Shown: positions 1 through 9,427 of the stretch, piece by piece
Position numbering within the stretch: the first letter of the stretch is position 1
Layout of the letters: each line of letters opens with the position of its first letter
Source: Kaistia defluvii
GTDB lineage: Bacteria; Pseudomonadota; Alphaproteobacteria; Rhizobiales; Kaistiaceae
DNA length: 64,000 bases
Direction of reading: 5' to 3'
Assembly: GCF_026343955.1 (NCBI RefSeq)
Contig: NZ_JAPKNI010000001.1
Span: forward strand, 1-64,000
Position numbers and translations under genes: made by a program
Notes under the pieces: model-generated
Told to the model about the DNA's origin: nothing
Databases searched by the model: none
What the model saw: the letters and a program-made list of their open reading frames with translations, nothing else

Positions 1-17
1 GTTGCGGCGAGGCACGC

Positions 18-1175
18 ATGCACAGACGCAGATCCTATCTGACGACGGCACTCTCCGAACTTGGCGAGGTCGCGGATGCCGCCGCGCTCGAGCCGGGACG
101 CTGGGCCGACTTCATCGACCTGCTTCGCCGGAAGACGCTGGATTCGAAGATCATTTTCCAGGTCCTCGACCATGAGGCGTCCAAGTGCCTGCCGATCCAC
201 AGCATCGGCTTCATGGACAGCACGCTTCGCAACTACACCAACTATTATGCCGGGATATCGCCCTGGCGCGACCTGATGATCCGCTCTACCGTCAAGCGCG
301 CCGTCTGGTCCGACCACCTGTTGCCACAGGACGAACTCCGCAAGACCGAGTTCTACAACGACCTGCTGCGCCCGGAAGGGCAGATGGATGGCGCCACCGG
401 CATTTCCCTGATCAGCGAGGGAAGCCGCGCGGCCGTGCTGGCAGTGCATTACGACGGAAGATTCGGTCAGGAGATGCACAGCTTTGTCGGGTCGATCCTG
501 CAGGGCATCGCCGGACGAATGCGTCAATCGCTGGATGTGAACCGGGTGATCGCGCAGGCGACGCCCCGCTTCAGGGGGGATGTTTCCTTGCTGCACGCAC
601 TTGAAACGCCCGCCCTGATCGTCACGGCCAGCGGCAGGGTCATGGCGTCGAACCAGGCGCTGGCCGACATCCTGGGCCGCAACGACGCCGTCGCCATCGG
701 CAGTGGCGACCTGCTGCGCTTCGGGCTGCCCGAGGTCCAGGCGCTGTTTCTCGAAAGGCTGCGCCACCGCGCCGACGGCCTGCGCTATCAACCGCCGCCC
801 GACGACCTGGTGCTCAACCATCCCGAGACGCCGATGACGATCTCGATCCTGCCGATCGCCGGCCCTGTTCCCGATACAAGCGGCGTGGCCGTGCTCTTCC
901 CCTCACCCGCCAGCTTCCTGGTCGTGCTGCGCCCTTACGGCAAGGCCGATTCCGTCGACGAGGCGCGCAGGCGGCTGGTGTCGGACTTCCGACTCACCCA
1001 GGCCGAAATCCGTCTCGTGCTGGCGCTGGAACGGGGCGACAGCCTCGGCGCCTTCGCCGAAGCGAACAACCTGTCGCTCCACACCGTGCGGACGCATCTG
1101 AAGTCCATCTTCTCCAAGACGAACACGCATCGCCAGCATGAACTCGTGGCGCTGACGGGTCGCCTCCGGCGATAG
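18..1175 (+). CDS. LuxR-family transcriptional regulator
   Basis: A cytoplasmic DNA-binding regulator of 385 residues. The last ~65 residues form a LuxR/GerE helix-turn-helix: LTQAEIRLVLALERG followed by the recognition helix region LSLHTVRTHLKSIFSKT. The N-terminal ~300 residues have no recognisable phosphoacceptor domain; the middle (about 195-290, ETPALIVTASGRVMASNQAL) looks PAS-like. The start at 18 has a GAGG Shine-Dalgarno-like sequence just upstream, but only 17 bases precede it, so a longer N-terminus cannot be excluded. No cognate target is evident; the next gene is 160 bp downstream on the same strand. Family assignment is firm, the signal is unknown. Confidence 0.85.
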   Translation: MHRRRSYLTTALSELGEVADAAALEPGRWADFIDLLRRKTLDSKIIFQVLDHEASKCLPIHSIGFMDSTLRNYTNYYAGISPWRDLMIRSTVKRAVWSDHLLPQDELRKTEFYNDLLRPEGQMDGATGISLISEGSRAAVLAVHYDGRFGQEMHSFVGSILQGIAGRMRQSLDVNRVIAQATPRFRGDVSLLHALETPALIVTASGRVMASNQALADILGRNDAVAIGSGDLLRFGLPEVQALFLERLRHRADGLRYQPPPDDLVLNHPETPMTISILPIAGPVPDTSGVAVLFPSPASFLVVLRPYGKADSVDEARRRLVSDFRLTQAEIRLVLALERGDSLGAFAEANNLSLHTVRTHLKSIFSKTNTHRQHELVALTGRLRR

Positions 1176-1335
1176 GGCCGGCAGGGCCGCCTGCGACCCG
1201 AAGGGCGGCGATACGACCCAGCCCGACATTTGACCTTCAAATCCCCTCCCTCCCGCTGCTACATCGGCATGGGGGAATCGTGGCACCACGACGGCTCGCC
1301 CAAGCTTTGCAAGTCGAGCCATAAAGGGTGCTCCC

Positions 1336-2034
1336 ATGACCGATCCCGTTTCGCATCGCCAGGCCCTGGCGATGGAACCTTTTGCTGTCCTGAGCCGCGT
1401 GCCGGCCCTCGGCAATCTCATTCTCGGCGTGCGCGCGGATGGCGCCTTGCTGGAAGGCATCGGCGCGATCGATACCGCCACGCTGGAGGATGGCTACGCC
1501 GTGCTGCGCGGACCCGGCCGCGAAACGCGGCTCCAACTGGCCGCCATCGCCCAGATCATCACCGACCAGATGGTGATGAAGAACGTCCTGCCCTTCCTCG
1601 AAATCCTCGATGGCGGGGGCAACACGATCGCGAAGCTGACCGCGCTCGACGGGCTGGAGGGCTTCGACGCCGCGCTCGATGGCCTTGCGCGCACGCCGCT
1701 CGACGCCGCCCCGACCGCCCCGCGCCCCGGCCCGGGCGATGAGCCGGCCGATGGTCCGCTCAAGGCCGCGGAAGCCGCCGGCAAGCCGGTCACGCTCCAG
1801 GCCGTGAAGACCGGCATCGTCCACCGCTGGACCGGCATCCTGACCAGCGTTTCTTTCAGCCATGGCTTCCTGAATGCCATGCAGCCCGACATGCACCTGC
1901 ATATCCGCGCCGGGGCGATCGCCGCGTGGAACAAGGAAAGCATCGACGGATCCGACGTGTTCAGCGCCATCGACGACGCGGGCAAGGCGATCGGCCTGAC
2001 GCTGACGGCCGAGGCCGGCGCGCTCGCCGGCTAG
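1336..2034 (+). CDS. conserved hypothetical protein, faintly HemS/ChuX-like
   Basis: A soluble protein of 232 residues without signal peptide or membrane segment. Residues ~10-110 (RLQLAAIAQIITDQMVMKN, then a strand-rich FLEILDGGGNTIAKLT) recall the beta-sheet domain of HemS/ChuX/HutX haem-handling proteins, but key haem-ligand residues cannot be assigned, so this is only a resemblance. A low-complexity Ala/Pro linker (~115-150) separates this from a C-terminal half. It follows the LuxR gene by 160 bp and ends 6 bp before the convergent LysR gene. Function unknown. Confidence 0.6.
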   Translation: MTDPVSHRQALAMEPFAVLSRVPALGNLILGVRADGALLEGIGAIDTATLEDGYAVLRGPGRETRLQLAAIAQIITDQMVMKNVLPFLEILDGGGNTIAKLTALDGLEGFDAALDGLARTPLDAAPTAPRPGPGDEPADGPLKAAEAAGKPVTLQAVKTGIVHRWTGILTSVSFSHGFLNAMQPDMHLHIRAGAIAAWNKESIDGSDVFSAIDDAGKAIGLTLTAEAGALAG

Positions 2035-2040
2035 CCGACA

Positions 2041-2901
2041 TCAGGCGGCGCGCGCCAGGCCTTCCCGTTCGCAAAAGGCGATGACGAGGTCGGCCAGGTC
2101 CCGCACGGGACGGCGCGCGCCGGATGCCACCCGCAGCGCGAGCTCGGTGGGCGGCACGGGCGGAAAGCCGTCGCCCGACAGCACCGCATAGGCAGCACGC
2201 ACCGCCCGCGCCTCGACCAGCGCGACGCCGAGACCGCCTGCGATTGCCGCCTCGATGCCGATCAGGCTGGCGCTTTCATAGGCCAGCCGCCAGCGCCGGC
2301 CGGACGATTCCAGCGCGTGCACGGCGCGGTCGCGATAGCGGCAGCCCTGCGGAAAGACGATCAGCGGCACCGGATCGGCGCGTTTCCAGTCGAGATCGCG
2401 TGCGCCGACCCAGACCAGCCGCTCGGGCCAAACGCCTTCGGCCGGGCCGCCGCCGGCATCGCGCTTCATCAGCACGATATCGAGATCGCCGCGTTCCAGC
2501 CCGCGCTCCAGTTCCGCGGAAAGGTCGCAGCGAACGTCGAGCCGGCAGTCCGGGCGGAGCCGCGCGAATTGCGCCACCAGCCCGGTCAGTTCGGCCACCG
2601 CGAAATCCTCGGTCAGGCCGAGGCGGACATGCTCGGACGCCAGCGAGGCGCCGACGACGCTGCGCGCCTCGTCCGACAACGCCAGGATTCGGCGGGCGTA
2701 GCCGACCAGCCGCTCGCCTTCGCGCGTGAGCGTCACGCCCCGTCCCTCGCGCAGCAGGAGCGGCGTTCCCGCGAGGTCCTCGAGCTTGCGGATCTGCTGG
2801 CTGATCGTCGACTGCGTCCGGTGCACCCGCTCGCCGGCGCGGGTGAAGCCGCCGGCATCGACCACCGAGACGAAGGTTTTCAGGAGATCGAGATCGAACA
2901 T
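2041..2901 (-). CDS. LysR-family transcriptional regulator
   Basis: A 286-residue LysR-type regulator. Residues 1-60 hold the winged helix-turn-helix (MFDLDLLKTFVSVVDAGGF, then RVHRTQSTISQQIRKLEDL), followed by a periplasmic-binding-protein-like effector domain (~88-280). The start at 2901 is chosen because LysR proteins normally begin a few residues before the first helix; an in-frame ATG at 2952 would add an unusual 17-residue leader. It is divergent from the DMT exporter at 3035 with about 130 bp between them, the classical arrangement in which the LysR protein controls the divergent transporter, so the exporter is the likely target (inference). Confidence 0.88.
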   Translation of the reverse strand: MFDLDLLKTFVSVVDAGGFTRAGERVHRTQSTISQQIRKLEDLAGTPLLLREGRGVTLTREGERLVGYARRILALSDEARSVVGASLASEHVRLGLTEDFAVAELTGLVAQFARLRPDCRLDVRCDLSAELERGLERGDLDIVLMKRDAGGGPAEGVWPERLVWVGARDLDWKRADPVPLIVFPQGCRYRDRAVHALESSGRRWRLAYESASLIGIEAAIAGGLGVALVEARAVRAAYAVLSGDGFPPVPPTELALRVASGARRPVRDLADLVIAFCEREGLARAA

Positions 2902-3034
2902 GGCGCACCTCGAAGCAGGCATTCGATTATCGAATGCATAGCATCCGAACATTGAATTTCCAAATGATCCGCCACGCGCCTATTCCATGCCTTGCCCGGC
3001 TCCGGCCGGATGTTGAAACAGCAGGCAGGCGAAA

Positions 3035-3952
3035 ATGACGGATCGAGTGACGATGGCAGCGGCAACGCCGGGGGCGCGAGTGGAGCGGGGCAACAGCCTG
3101 GCCGATCTCGGACTCATCGCGCTGTTCTGCCTGATCTGGAGCTCGGCTTTCGCGGCGGCGAAGTTCGCGCTGCCGGATTGTCCGCCGCTGATCCTGCTGT
3201 CGAGCCGCTTCCTGGCGGCCGGGGCAATCCTGCTCCTCCTGGCCAAGGTCGCCTGCCGACTCGAACGGCTGGATCGGCGCACGGTCGCGCGTTGGGCCAT
3301 CCTCGGCGCCTTCAACAGCGCGCTCTATCTCGGGCTCAGCTATTCCGGCATGGCGACGGTGTCCTCCGCCTTCACGGCCGTGCTGATCAGCGCCAACCCG
3401 CTGCTCACCGCCCTGGTCGCGGCGCCGGTGCTGGGCGAAAAGCTTTCCGCGCTCAAGCTGGGCGGGCTGATGCTCGGCATGCTCGGCGTCGCCATCCTGC
3501 TGCGCTCGCGGCTCTCGGGCGGCATCGAGGACGGACACGGCACGCTTCTGGTCCTGGCAGGCCTGGTCGCGCTGGTCGCCGGCACCATCCTGTTCAAGAA
3601 GCTCAAGCCCGGCGGCGACCTGTGGACCGGAACGGCGATCCAGTCGCTGGCAGCGGGCATCCTGCTGCTGCCCGTTGCGCTCGCGACCGAGAGCCTCGCC
3701 GACCTGCGCCTGACGCCGGCGCTCATCGGCGGCTGGAGCTATCTGGTGGTCGCCGCCTCGATCGGCGGCTATCTGCTCTGGTTCCGCCTGCTGCAGAAGA
3801 AGACGGCGACGGAAGCCTCGTCGCTGCATTTCCTGATGCCGCCGCTCGGCCTCTTCTTCGGCTGGCTGATCTTTCGCGAGCCGGTCAGCCTCGTCGATTG
3901 CCTTGGGATCGTGCCGATCGCCATCGGGATCGCCATGGTGACGCGCGGCTAA
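3035..3952 (+). CDS. DMT-superfamily (EamA) transporter
   Basis: An inner-membrane protein of 305 residues with about ten hydrophobic segments arranged as two EamA repeats (LIALFCLIWSSAFAAAKFAL opens the first; the second begins near residue 165). Family members export amino acids, metabolites or drugs; the substrate cannot be read from sequence. It is divergent from a LysR regulator, which suggests induction by a small effector. The gene ends 70 bp before a convergent hypothetical gene, with a terminator hairpin in between. Confidence 0.85.
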   Translation: MTDRVTMAAATPGARVERGNSLADLGLIALFCLIWSSAFAAAKFALPDCPPLILLSSRFLAAGAILLLLAKVACRLERLDRRTVARWAILGAFNSALYLGLSYSGMATVSSAFTAVLISANPLLTALVAAPVLGEKLSALKLGGLMLGMLGVAILLRSRLSGGIEDGHGTLLVLAGLVALVAGTILFKKLKPGGDLWTGTAIQSLAAGILLLPVALATESLADLRLTPALIGGWSYLVVAASIGGYLLWFRLLQKKTATEASSLHFLMPPLGLFFGWLIFREPVSLVDCLGIVPIAIGIAMVTRG

Positions 3953-3956
3953 CCCG

Positions 3957-3992
3957 CAAAAAGAAAAGGCGGCGGCCCCGAGGGGAGCCGCC
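3957..3992 (-). terminator. Rho-independent terminator for the minus-strand hyp/gpt unit
   Basis: A GGCGGC / GCCGCC stem extended by CCCC-GA-GGGG with a small bulge lies at 3968-3992. On the minus strand it is followed by the complement of AAAAAGAAAA (3958-3967), giving a T-rich tail. It sits just past the stop of the minus-strand gene ending at 4023; the T-tract orientation fits that strand best. Confidence 0.7.
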
Positions 3993-4022
3993 ACCCTGAT
4001 CTAGCAGCGGGTTCAGCGCCGG

Positions 4023-4367
4023 TCAGGCGTTGGGCTCGCCGCCCTCTTCGCGCGAAGCCTTGACCTCGGCGATGAAGTCCTCGGCGTCCTGCTTGGCCGA
4101 ACGGGCGTGTTCCTCGGCGTCCTTGTTGAAGCGGTCGAGCTCCATCTTCAGGCCGCTGACCGACGGTTTCTCGACGCTGTTGGCATAGGCGATCATGCGC
4201 AGCGAGACGGCGAGATCGAGCACCATGGCGGCGAGCAGGCCGTCATCGAGCTGCTTGTCGTCGGCATAGTCCGAGATCAGGTCGTAGAGGGCGTCGCGGT
4301 GTTCCTCATATTCCTCGGCAAAAGCCTCGAAATCCTCGTCGTCGACGGGCGGGTTCGGATCGGTCAT
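4023..4367 (-). CDS. conserved hypothetical acidic protein
   Basis: A 114-residue, strongly acidic, mostly helical soluble protein (VDDEDFEAFAEEYEEHRDAL at the N-terminus; HARSAKQDAEDFIAEVKASR near the end, coiled-coil-like). No signal peptide, cysteine motif or known domain is recognised. It lies 72 bp downstream of gpt on the same strand with a terminator after it, so it is probably the last gene of the cinA-like/gpt unit. Function unknown; it resembles small conserved proteins common in Rhizobiales. Confidence 0.7.
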   Translation of the reverse strand: MTDPNPPVDDEDFEAFAEEYEEHRDALYDLISDYADDKQLDDGLLAAMVLDLAVSLRMIAYANSVEKPSVSGLKMELDRFNKDAEEHARSAKQDAEDFIAEVKASREEGGEPNA

Positions 4368-4439
4368 TTCGCTGTCTCCTGAGCGTGTTCGAACGAAGGG
4401 CGTGCAGTTCGCGTGAAGAAGACGCGACCGGTCGCGCTT

Positions 4440-4937
4440 CTAGCCGACGATCGGCGGTTGGAAGGTGAGACCCATGTCCCAGGGGAAATAGATCCACGTA
4501 TCCTGTGACACTTCGGTGATGAAGGTATCGACGATCGGGCGCCCCATGGGCTTCGAATAGAGCGTGGCATAATGCGCCTTCGGCAGCATTTCACGCACCA
4601 GCCGGGCCGTGCGGCCGGTGTCGACGAGATCGTCGATCACGAGCACGCCGGCGCCCTCGCCGCCGCCGAGATCGATGATCTCCTGGCTGACTGGCTTCAG
4701 GACCTTGAGCGAGCCCTGATCCTTGTAGTTGTGATAGGAGGCGACGCAGATCGTCTCGATCATGCGGATGCCGAGCTCCCGCGCCACGATCGCCGCCGGC
4801 ACCAGGCCGCCGCGGGTCACGCAGACAATGGCCTGCCACTTCTGGTCGCCGGAGAGGCGCCAGGTCAGCGCCCGCGCATCCCGATGGAACTGGTCCCAGG
4901 ATACGGGAAACGCCTTGTCGCTGCGAGCGTCCACCAT
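4440..4937 (-). CDS. gpt: xanthine(-guanine) phosphoribosyltransferase
   Basis: Purine-salvage enzyme that joins xanthine or guanine to PRPP to give XMP or GMP. The 165-residue protein has the type-I PRTase PRPP loop [20 protein letters not shown] around residues 95-115 and the typical N-terminal [20 protein letters not shown]. The start at 4937 is preceded by AGGAGA at ideal spacing; an upstream in-frame start at 5003 would add an unconserved leader. It lies between a CinA-like gene upstream and a small acidic protein downstream on the same strand. Length fits the bacterial Gpt family. Confidence 0.93.
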   Translation of the reverse strand: MVDARSDKAFPVSWDQFHRDARALTWRLSGDQKWQAIVCVTRGGLVPAAIVARELGIRMIETICVASYHNYKDQGSLKVLKPVSQEIIDLGGGEGAGVLVIDDLVDTGRTARLVREMLPKAHYATLYSKPMGRPIVDTFITEVSQDTWIYFPWDMGLTFQPPIVG

Positions 4938-5033
4938 CAAAGTCTCCTGCGCGTGTTGGAAGGCGAACCCTTGGGATGCGGCTCCGCGCCTGGCAATCCG
5001 CACATCGGGCGATCCACAGAAATTCCGGTCATG

Positions 5034-5795
5034 TCAGCCATTCGCCTGCATCATGCCTGCCACCATCGCCTCGACGGCGCGGGCGGCCTCGTCGAGCCGG
5101 GCTTCGTCGCGCGAACGCAGCACGATGTCGGTGGCGAAGGCTCCGTCGAGCATCTTGGGATAGCTGCCGATCGAGACATCCGGGTAATCGAGCTGGATCT
5201 CGCCGAGCTGCCTGGCGATGCGGCCCTCGCCCATGCCGACCGGCACGGTGCGCGACAGCATCTTGGCGCCCGTCGGGATCTTGGCGGCCACCTCGTCGAA
5301 CATCGCCTGCATGATCGACGGCACGCCGGCCATCACATGCACGTTGCCGAGCGTGAAGCCGGGCGCCTTCGACACCTTGTTCAGGATCAGGTCGGCGCCG
5401 GCCGGAATGCGCGCCATGCGCATCCGCGCCTCGTTCAGCTGGCCGGTCGCATAGTGGTCGGTCAGGATGGCGACGGCGCGCGGATCATGGTCGATCGTCA
5501 CGCCGAAGGCCTTGGCCATCGAATCCGCGGTGATGTCGTCATGCGTCGGCCCGATGCCGCCAGTCGAAAAGACGTGGTCGTAGCGGGCGCGTAACGCGTT
5601 GACCGCAGCGACGATTTCATCCTCGATGTCCGGCACGATCCGCACTTCGCGGATGTCGACGCCGATCTGGGTGCAGTATTCGGCGATGTAGCCGATGTTC
5701 TTGTCCTTGGTCCGCCCCGAAAGGATCTCGTCGCCGATGACGAGGATCGCTGCGGTGACGACGACAGGCGCCGCTTCAGTGGCAGTTTCGGCCAT
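5034..5795 (-). CDS. CinA-like molybdopterin-binding (MoCF-domain) protein
   Basis: A 253-residue protein of the competence/damage-inducible CinA N-terminal type. The MoCF/MogA-like domain is visible as AAILVIGDEILSGRTKDKN and FSTGGIGPTHDDITADSMAK in the first ~100 residues. The C-terminal nicotinamide-nucleotide amidase domain of full-length CinA is absent, which is common for alphaproteobacterial single-domain versions. CinA-type MoCF domains are linked to ADP-ribose/NAD metabolite hydrolysis, but the activity of the short form is uncertain. It lies about 100 bp upstream of gpt on the same strand. Confidence 0.85.
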   Translation of the reverse strand: MAETATEAAPVVVTAAILVIGDEILSGRTKDKNIGYIAEYCTQIGVDIREVRIVPDIEDEIVAAVNALRARYDHVFSTGGIGPTHDDITADSMAKAFGVTIDHDPRAVAILTDHYATGQLNEARMRMARIPAGADLILNKVSKAPGFTLGNVHVMAGVPSIMQAMFDEVAAKIPTGAKMLSRTVPVGMGEGRIARQLGEIQLDYPDVSIGSYPKMLDGAFATDIVLRSRDEARLDEAARAVEAMVAGMMQANG

Positions 5796-5892
5796 TCACA
5801 AACTCCATCGGTCTGGAATGGGTTTAGCCTTCCCGCGCCGGGCGCTCAAGGGCGAGAGCACGATGCCGGCCAGGACTGCCTTCCAAATTCGA

Positions 5893-6018
5893 TCATCATC
5901 CTGAGGTGCCCGGCGTAGCCGGGCCTCGAAGGAGGGTTCAGGAACTTGCTTGCAGGAAAGCATCAGCCTGCTGGATGCTCTTCGAGGCTTCGCTCCGCGA
6001 AGCGCCTCAGGATGATGA
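5893..6018. repeat. REP-like long palindromic intergenic element
   Basis: The 383-bp gap between the cinA-like gene and map holds an imperfect inverted repeat with ~18-bp arms: TCATCATCCTGAGGTGCC at 5893-5910 and AGCGCCTCAGGATGATGA at 6001-6018 (16 of 18 paired). Smaller inner hairpins include one around AGCATC...GGATGCT near 5960-5978 and CTTCG...CGAAG near 5989-6002. The CCTGAGG...CCTCGAAGGAGG style is widespread between Rhizobiales genes. Its role (mRNA stability or a transposed palindromic unit) is not known here. No ORF in the gap is convincing. Confidence 0.75.
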
Positions 6019-6178
6019 CAGAGGGTGGCACGTCGCCCGGACGGTGTGGCACTGAGGCCGCCTGACGCGAATCCTCTTGTAACTCGCGGCCCGATACGCC
6101 AGATCGGGGGCAAATCTCATATTCAGGCTTGTCCCCGCGTCCACTCGATGATGTGCTGGCGGGGCACGGAGTACACTC

Positions 6179-7012
6179 ATGGTCACTTATGTCGATGCCG
6201 ATGCCACCCCGCTGAAGAACACCGGGCAGATCCGTCTCTACGGCCCGGAAGCCTTCGCGGCGATGCGGCGCGCCGGCCAACTGGCGGCGGCCTGCCTCGA
6301 CGGCCTCGCCGACATCGTCAAGCCGGGCATCGCCACCGACGAGATCGACCGCTTCGTCTACGAATTCGGCGCCGACCATGGCGCGCTGCCGGCGACGCTT
6401 GGCTATCGCGGCTATACCAAGTCGACCTGCACCTCGATCAATCATGTGGTCTGCCACGGCATTCCCGACGACAAGCCGCTCAAGGATGGCGACATCGTCA
6501 ATGTCGACGTCACCTATATCGTCGATGGCTGGTATGGCGATTCCAGCCGGATGTATCTGGTCGGCGACGTCAAGCGCGCTGCCGTCCGTCTGGTCGAGGT
6601 CACCTATGAATCGCTGATGCGCGGCATCGCGGCGGTGAAGCCCGGCAACACCACCGGAGACATCGGCTACGCGATCCAGTCCTATGCCGAAGCCGAGCGC
6701 TGCAGCGTCGTGCGCGATTTCTGCGGCCATGGCGTCGGCAAGGTGTTCCACGACACGCCGAACATCCTGCATTACGGCAATCCCGGGGAAGGCGTCGAAC
6801 TGCGCGCCGGCATGATCTTCACCATCGAGCCGATGATCAATCTCGGCCGGCCGCATGTGAAGGTGCTGCGCGACGGCTGGACCGCCGTCACCCGCGACCG
6901 CTCGCTCTCGGCCCAGTTCGAGCACACGGTCGGCGTCACCGACACGGGCTGCGAGATCTTCACCCTGTCGCCGCGCGGCTATACCTGCCCGCCCTATCCG
7001 ACCGGGGAATGA
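6179..7012 (+). CDS. map: type I methionine aminopeptidase
   Basis: Removes the N-terminal methionine from nascent proteins in the cytoplasm. The 277-residue protein has the pita-bread fold signatures: the substrate His in [18 protein letters not shown], metal ligands in [20 protein letters not shown], the His of [12 protein letters not shown], the Glu of [10 protein letters not shown] and the final Glu of [11 protein letters not shown]. It starts at the ATG at 6179 following the palindromic repeat region and overlaps radC by four bases (ATGA), so the two are translationally coupled. Confidence 0.96.
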   Translation: MVTYVDADATPLKNTGQIRLYGPEAFAAMRRAGQLAAACLDGLADIVKPGIATDEIDRFVYEFGADHGALPATLGYRGYTKSTCTSINHVVCHGIPDDKPLKDGDIVNVDVTYIVDGWYGDSSRMYLVGDVKRAAVRLVEVTYESLMRGIAAVKPGNTTGDIGYAIQSYAEAERCSVVRDFCGHGVGKVFHDTPNILHYGNPGEGVELRAGMIFTIEPMINLGRPHVKVLRDGWTAVTRDRSLSAQFEHTVGVTDTGCEIFTLSPRGYTCPPYPTGE

Positions 7013-7710
7013 GCGGGTTCGACGAGAACCTCGAAAATGTACCCCACTATGCGGGGCATCGGGAGCGGCTGAAGGCGCGCTTCCGCGAAAGCGGCCCCGA
7101 GGCCGTCGCCGACTACGAGCTGCTGGAACTGATCCTGTTCCAGGTCGTGCCCCGCCGCGACACCAAGCCGATCGCCAAGGCGCTGCTTAGCCGCTTCGGC
7201 ACGTTTTCCGACGTGCTGGCGGCGCCGGAAGCCCGGCTGGTCGAAATTTCCGGCGTCGGCGCCTCGGTCGCGACCCATCTGAAACTCGTCCATGCCGCCG
7301 CGACCCGCTACGCCCGGGGCGCGGTGCGCCAGCGCCCGTTGCTCGGCTCCTGGAGCTCGGTGATCGATTATTGCCGCGCCGCCATGGCCTATGAGGAAAA
7401 GGAGCAGTTCCGCATCCTGTTCCTCGACCGCAAGAACGTGCTGATCGCCGACGAAGTACAGCAGGTCGGCACCGTCGACCACACGCCGGTCTATCCGCGC
7501 GAAGTGGTCAAGCGCGCGCTGGAGCTGTCGGCCACGGCCATCGTCTTGGCGCATAACCATCCTTCCGGCGACCCGACGCCCTCGCGCGCCGATATCGAGA
7601 TGACCAAGACCATCGTCGACATCGCCGGCCCGCTCGGCATCGCCGTGCATGATCACATCATCGTCGGACGCAACGGCCACGCCAGCTTTCGCGGCCTCAA
7701 GCTGATCTGA
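7009..7710 (+). CDS. radC: RadC-family JAB-domain protein
   Basis: A 233-residue RadC protein. The N-terminal ~100 residues carry a helix-hairpin-helix-like region ([20 protein letters not shown]), and the C-terminal half carries the JAMM/MPN+ metal-binding motif [20 protein letters not shown]. The family was once tied to DNA repair but its biochemical role is unresolved. It overlaps the end of map by four bases and its own last 14 bases overlap the convergent MFS gene. Confidence 0.94.
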   Translation: MSGFDENLENVPHYAGHRERLKARFRESGPEAVADYELLELILFQVVPRRDTKPIAKALLSRFGTFSDVLAAPEARLVEISGVGASVATHLKLVHAAATRYARGAVRQRPLLGSWSSVIDYCRAAMAYEEKEQFRILFLDRKNVLIADEVQQVGTVDHTPVYPREVVKRALELSATAIVLAHNHPSGDPTPSRADIEMTKTIVDIAGPLGIAVHDHIIVGRNGHASFRGLKLI

Positions 7711-9181
7711 CGGCGGCTTTCGGATCGGTCGGCCTCGACGCGATGGCGTCGCCATGCCGGTCCTCAAGGCTTGCCGCGCCGCCCAGTTCCTCGACCAGCC
7801 ATGCCGTCACCAGCGCGCCGGCGAGGCTGACCACCGCCACCAGCAACAACACGGCTTCAAGCCCGTATTCGGCGCGGATGATCGGCAGCAGGAATGCGCC
7901 GAGCGCCGCGCCGACCTTGGCGGCCGCCGATGCGAAGCCGGAGCCGGCCCCGCGCAGCTGGGTCGGAAAAAGCTCGGCCGGCAGCGCAAAGGTCGTCGAA
8001 TGCGGCCCGATGTTCATGGCGAGGTTGAACAGGACGAAGCCGAGGAACACCGCCATAGCGCCGGGTCCCGCCGTTCCGCTGGTCCACAGCACGCCGACCA
8101 GCACCAGCATGCCGACCGCCATGCCGAGGAAGCCCAGCACCTGCGGGCGAATGTGGCCATAGCGCGGGACGACCCAGAACGCGACCAGGAAGCCGATCAG
8201 CAGGAACAGATCGATCAGCGACGAGCCGCTGATATCGGAGAAGTCCGCCGCAACGGGGCCGCGCGCAGCCTTGCCGAAATGCAGCTCGGCCAAGAGCAGC
8301 GGCGTGAACAGGCCGATGCCGTAGGACGCGATATCCATCAGGAACCAGGGCACGCAGGCCAGCGTCGTGCGACGGCGATAGCTGCGCCCGAACAAGGCGC
8401 CCATGCCCTGCGCCTTCACCGCCTCCGCGTCCTTGGCGACGAGATGCACGTTGGCGGCGGCGGCCTTGCCAAGCGCCTCCAGCTTCGCCCTGTCGGCGAC
8501 AACCACGGCGCCGATGGCCCGGGCCGCGTCCAGATTGCGCCCCTTGCCCATCAGCCAGCGCGGGCTTTCCTTCAGCGGCAGGCGCAACACGAGATAGAGG
8601 AGCGGCAGCGCCGCCAGCGCCAGCATGAAGCCGCGCCACGCCGAATCGCTTTCGACCCACCACAGCACCGAGCCGGTCATCGCCGCCGCCAGGACGAAGC
8701 CGACCGCCTGGAATGCGATGGTCGCGACCATCATCCGGCTGCGCGCCTCGATCGGCATCCATTCGGCGACATAGGCGCTGCCGACCGGATAATCGATGCC
8801 GACGCCGACGCCGAAAATGAACAGCCCGACCAGCAGCATGTCCGCGCTGCCGGCAAAGACGCAGATCAGCGCGCCCAGCGTGATCAGCGCCATGTCGAGG
8901 ATCATCAGCGGCTTGCGGCCGAAACGGTCGGCCAGCGGTCCGCCGAGCAGCGAGCCGGGCACGGCGCCGAACAGGAGGGCTGCGCCCAGCAGGCCCTGCA
9001 TGGTCGCGTCGATGACGAAGGTCTGCATCAGAAGCGGCAGCGCGACCCCGAGCGTGAAGACCGAGAAGCCGCCCAGCGTGGTGCCGCCGGTCGACAGCAG
9101 CCAATACCAGCGCTGCGCAAATCCCATCGGCGCGCGATCGAGCACAGCCAGCATCGCCTGCTGCTCTGGCGTCTGAAGCAT
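7697..9181 (-). CDS. MFS transporter (sugar-porter/metabolite-H+ symporter type)
   Basis: An inner-membrane protein of 494 residues with about 12 hydrophobic segments. The loop 2-3 signature is present as [20 protein letters not shown], and a central hydrophilic loop separates two six-helix halves. The start at 9181 ([20 protein letters not shown]) is chosen because the open frame further upstream reads through the sitA control region. The substrate is unknown; general family members import sugars, aromatic acids or phosphate esters. The gene is convergent with radC (14-bp overlap) and divergent from sitABCD. Confidence 0.88.
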   Translation of the reverse strand: MLQTPEQQAMLAVLDRAPMGFAQRWYWLLSTGGTTLGGFSVFTLGVALPLLMQTFVIDATMQGLLGAALLFGAVPGSLLGGPLADRFGRKPLMILDMALITLGALICVFAGSADMLLVGLFIFGVGVGIDYPVGSAYVAEWMPIEARSRMMVATIAFQAVGFVLAAAMTGSVLWWVESDSAWRGFMLALAALPLLYLVLRLPLKESPRWLMGKGRNLDAARAIGAVVVADRAKLEALGKAAAANVHLVAKDAEAVKAQGMGALFGRSYRRRTTLACVPWFLMDIASYGIGLFTPLLLAELHFGKAARGPVAADFSDISGSSLIDLFLLIGFLVAFWVVPRYGHIRPQVLGFLGMAVGMLVLVGVLWTSGTAGPGAMAVFLGFVLFNLAMNIGPHSTTFALPAELFPTQLRGAGSGFASAAAKVGAALGAFLLPIIRAEYGLEAVLLLVAVVSLAGALVTAWLVEELGGAASLEDRHGDAIASRPTDPKAAVRSA

Positions 9182-9350
9182 ATTCCCGGATCCCTGTTTT
9201 CCGCCTGCGAAACGGCGTGTCGCCGGACCGAGAGTGTCGCCCCGGAGCGGCCTTTGCAACCGCCGGGTGGCCTCTATCCCGTCTTGCCGCCGCGCCGTGC
9301 GGGCGAACGCCAGGAGATTCCGGCACGGCTCGCTTCCGAAGTCCAATTTT

Positions 9351-9371
9351 GAGAATGAGTTGCAATTGCGA
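9351..9371. promoter_or_regulatory. possible Fur/Mur-type operator (weak)
   Basis: The sequence starting GAGAATGAGTTGCAATTGCG has one good Fur-box half (TGAGAAT against TGATAAT) and a poor second half (AGTTGCA). It lies ~57-77 bp before the sitA start. In alphaproteobacteria, manganese uptake genes of the sit type are commonly repressed by the Fur-family protein Mur. Assignment rests on position and partial similarity only. Confidence 0.35.
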
Positions 9372-9388
9372 TCCGGCCATGACAGCTT

Positions 9389-9407
9389 ATTGCGAGTAAG
9401 TCGCAAT
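9389..9407. promoter_or_regulatory. palindromic operator candidate upstream of sitA
   Basis: ATTGCGAGTAAGTCGCAAT is a perfect 7-5-7 inverted repeat ending 20 bp before the sitA start codon. Its position between promoter and start fits a repressor site, and the sit genes are usually controlled by Mn- or Fe-responsive regulators (Mur, Fur, MntR or Irr). The exact regulator cannot be named from this sequence. Confidence 0.55.
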
Positions 9408-9427
9408 TGCATAGACAGGATCCCGTC

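Noticed and set aside
7754-9352. 532-codon plus-strand ORF opposite the MFS gene
   Set aside because: It is antisense to a clear 12-segment transporter and its translation is Arg/Gln/His-rich, as expected for the mirror of a GC-rich gene.
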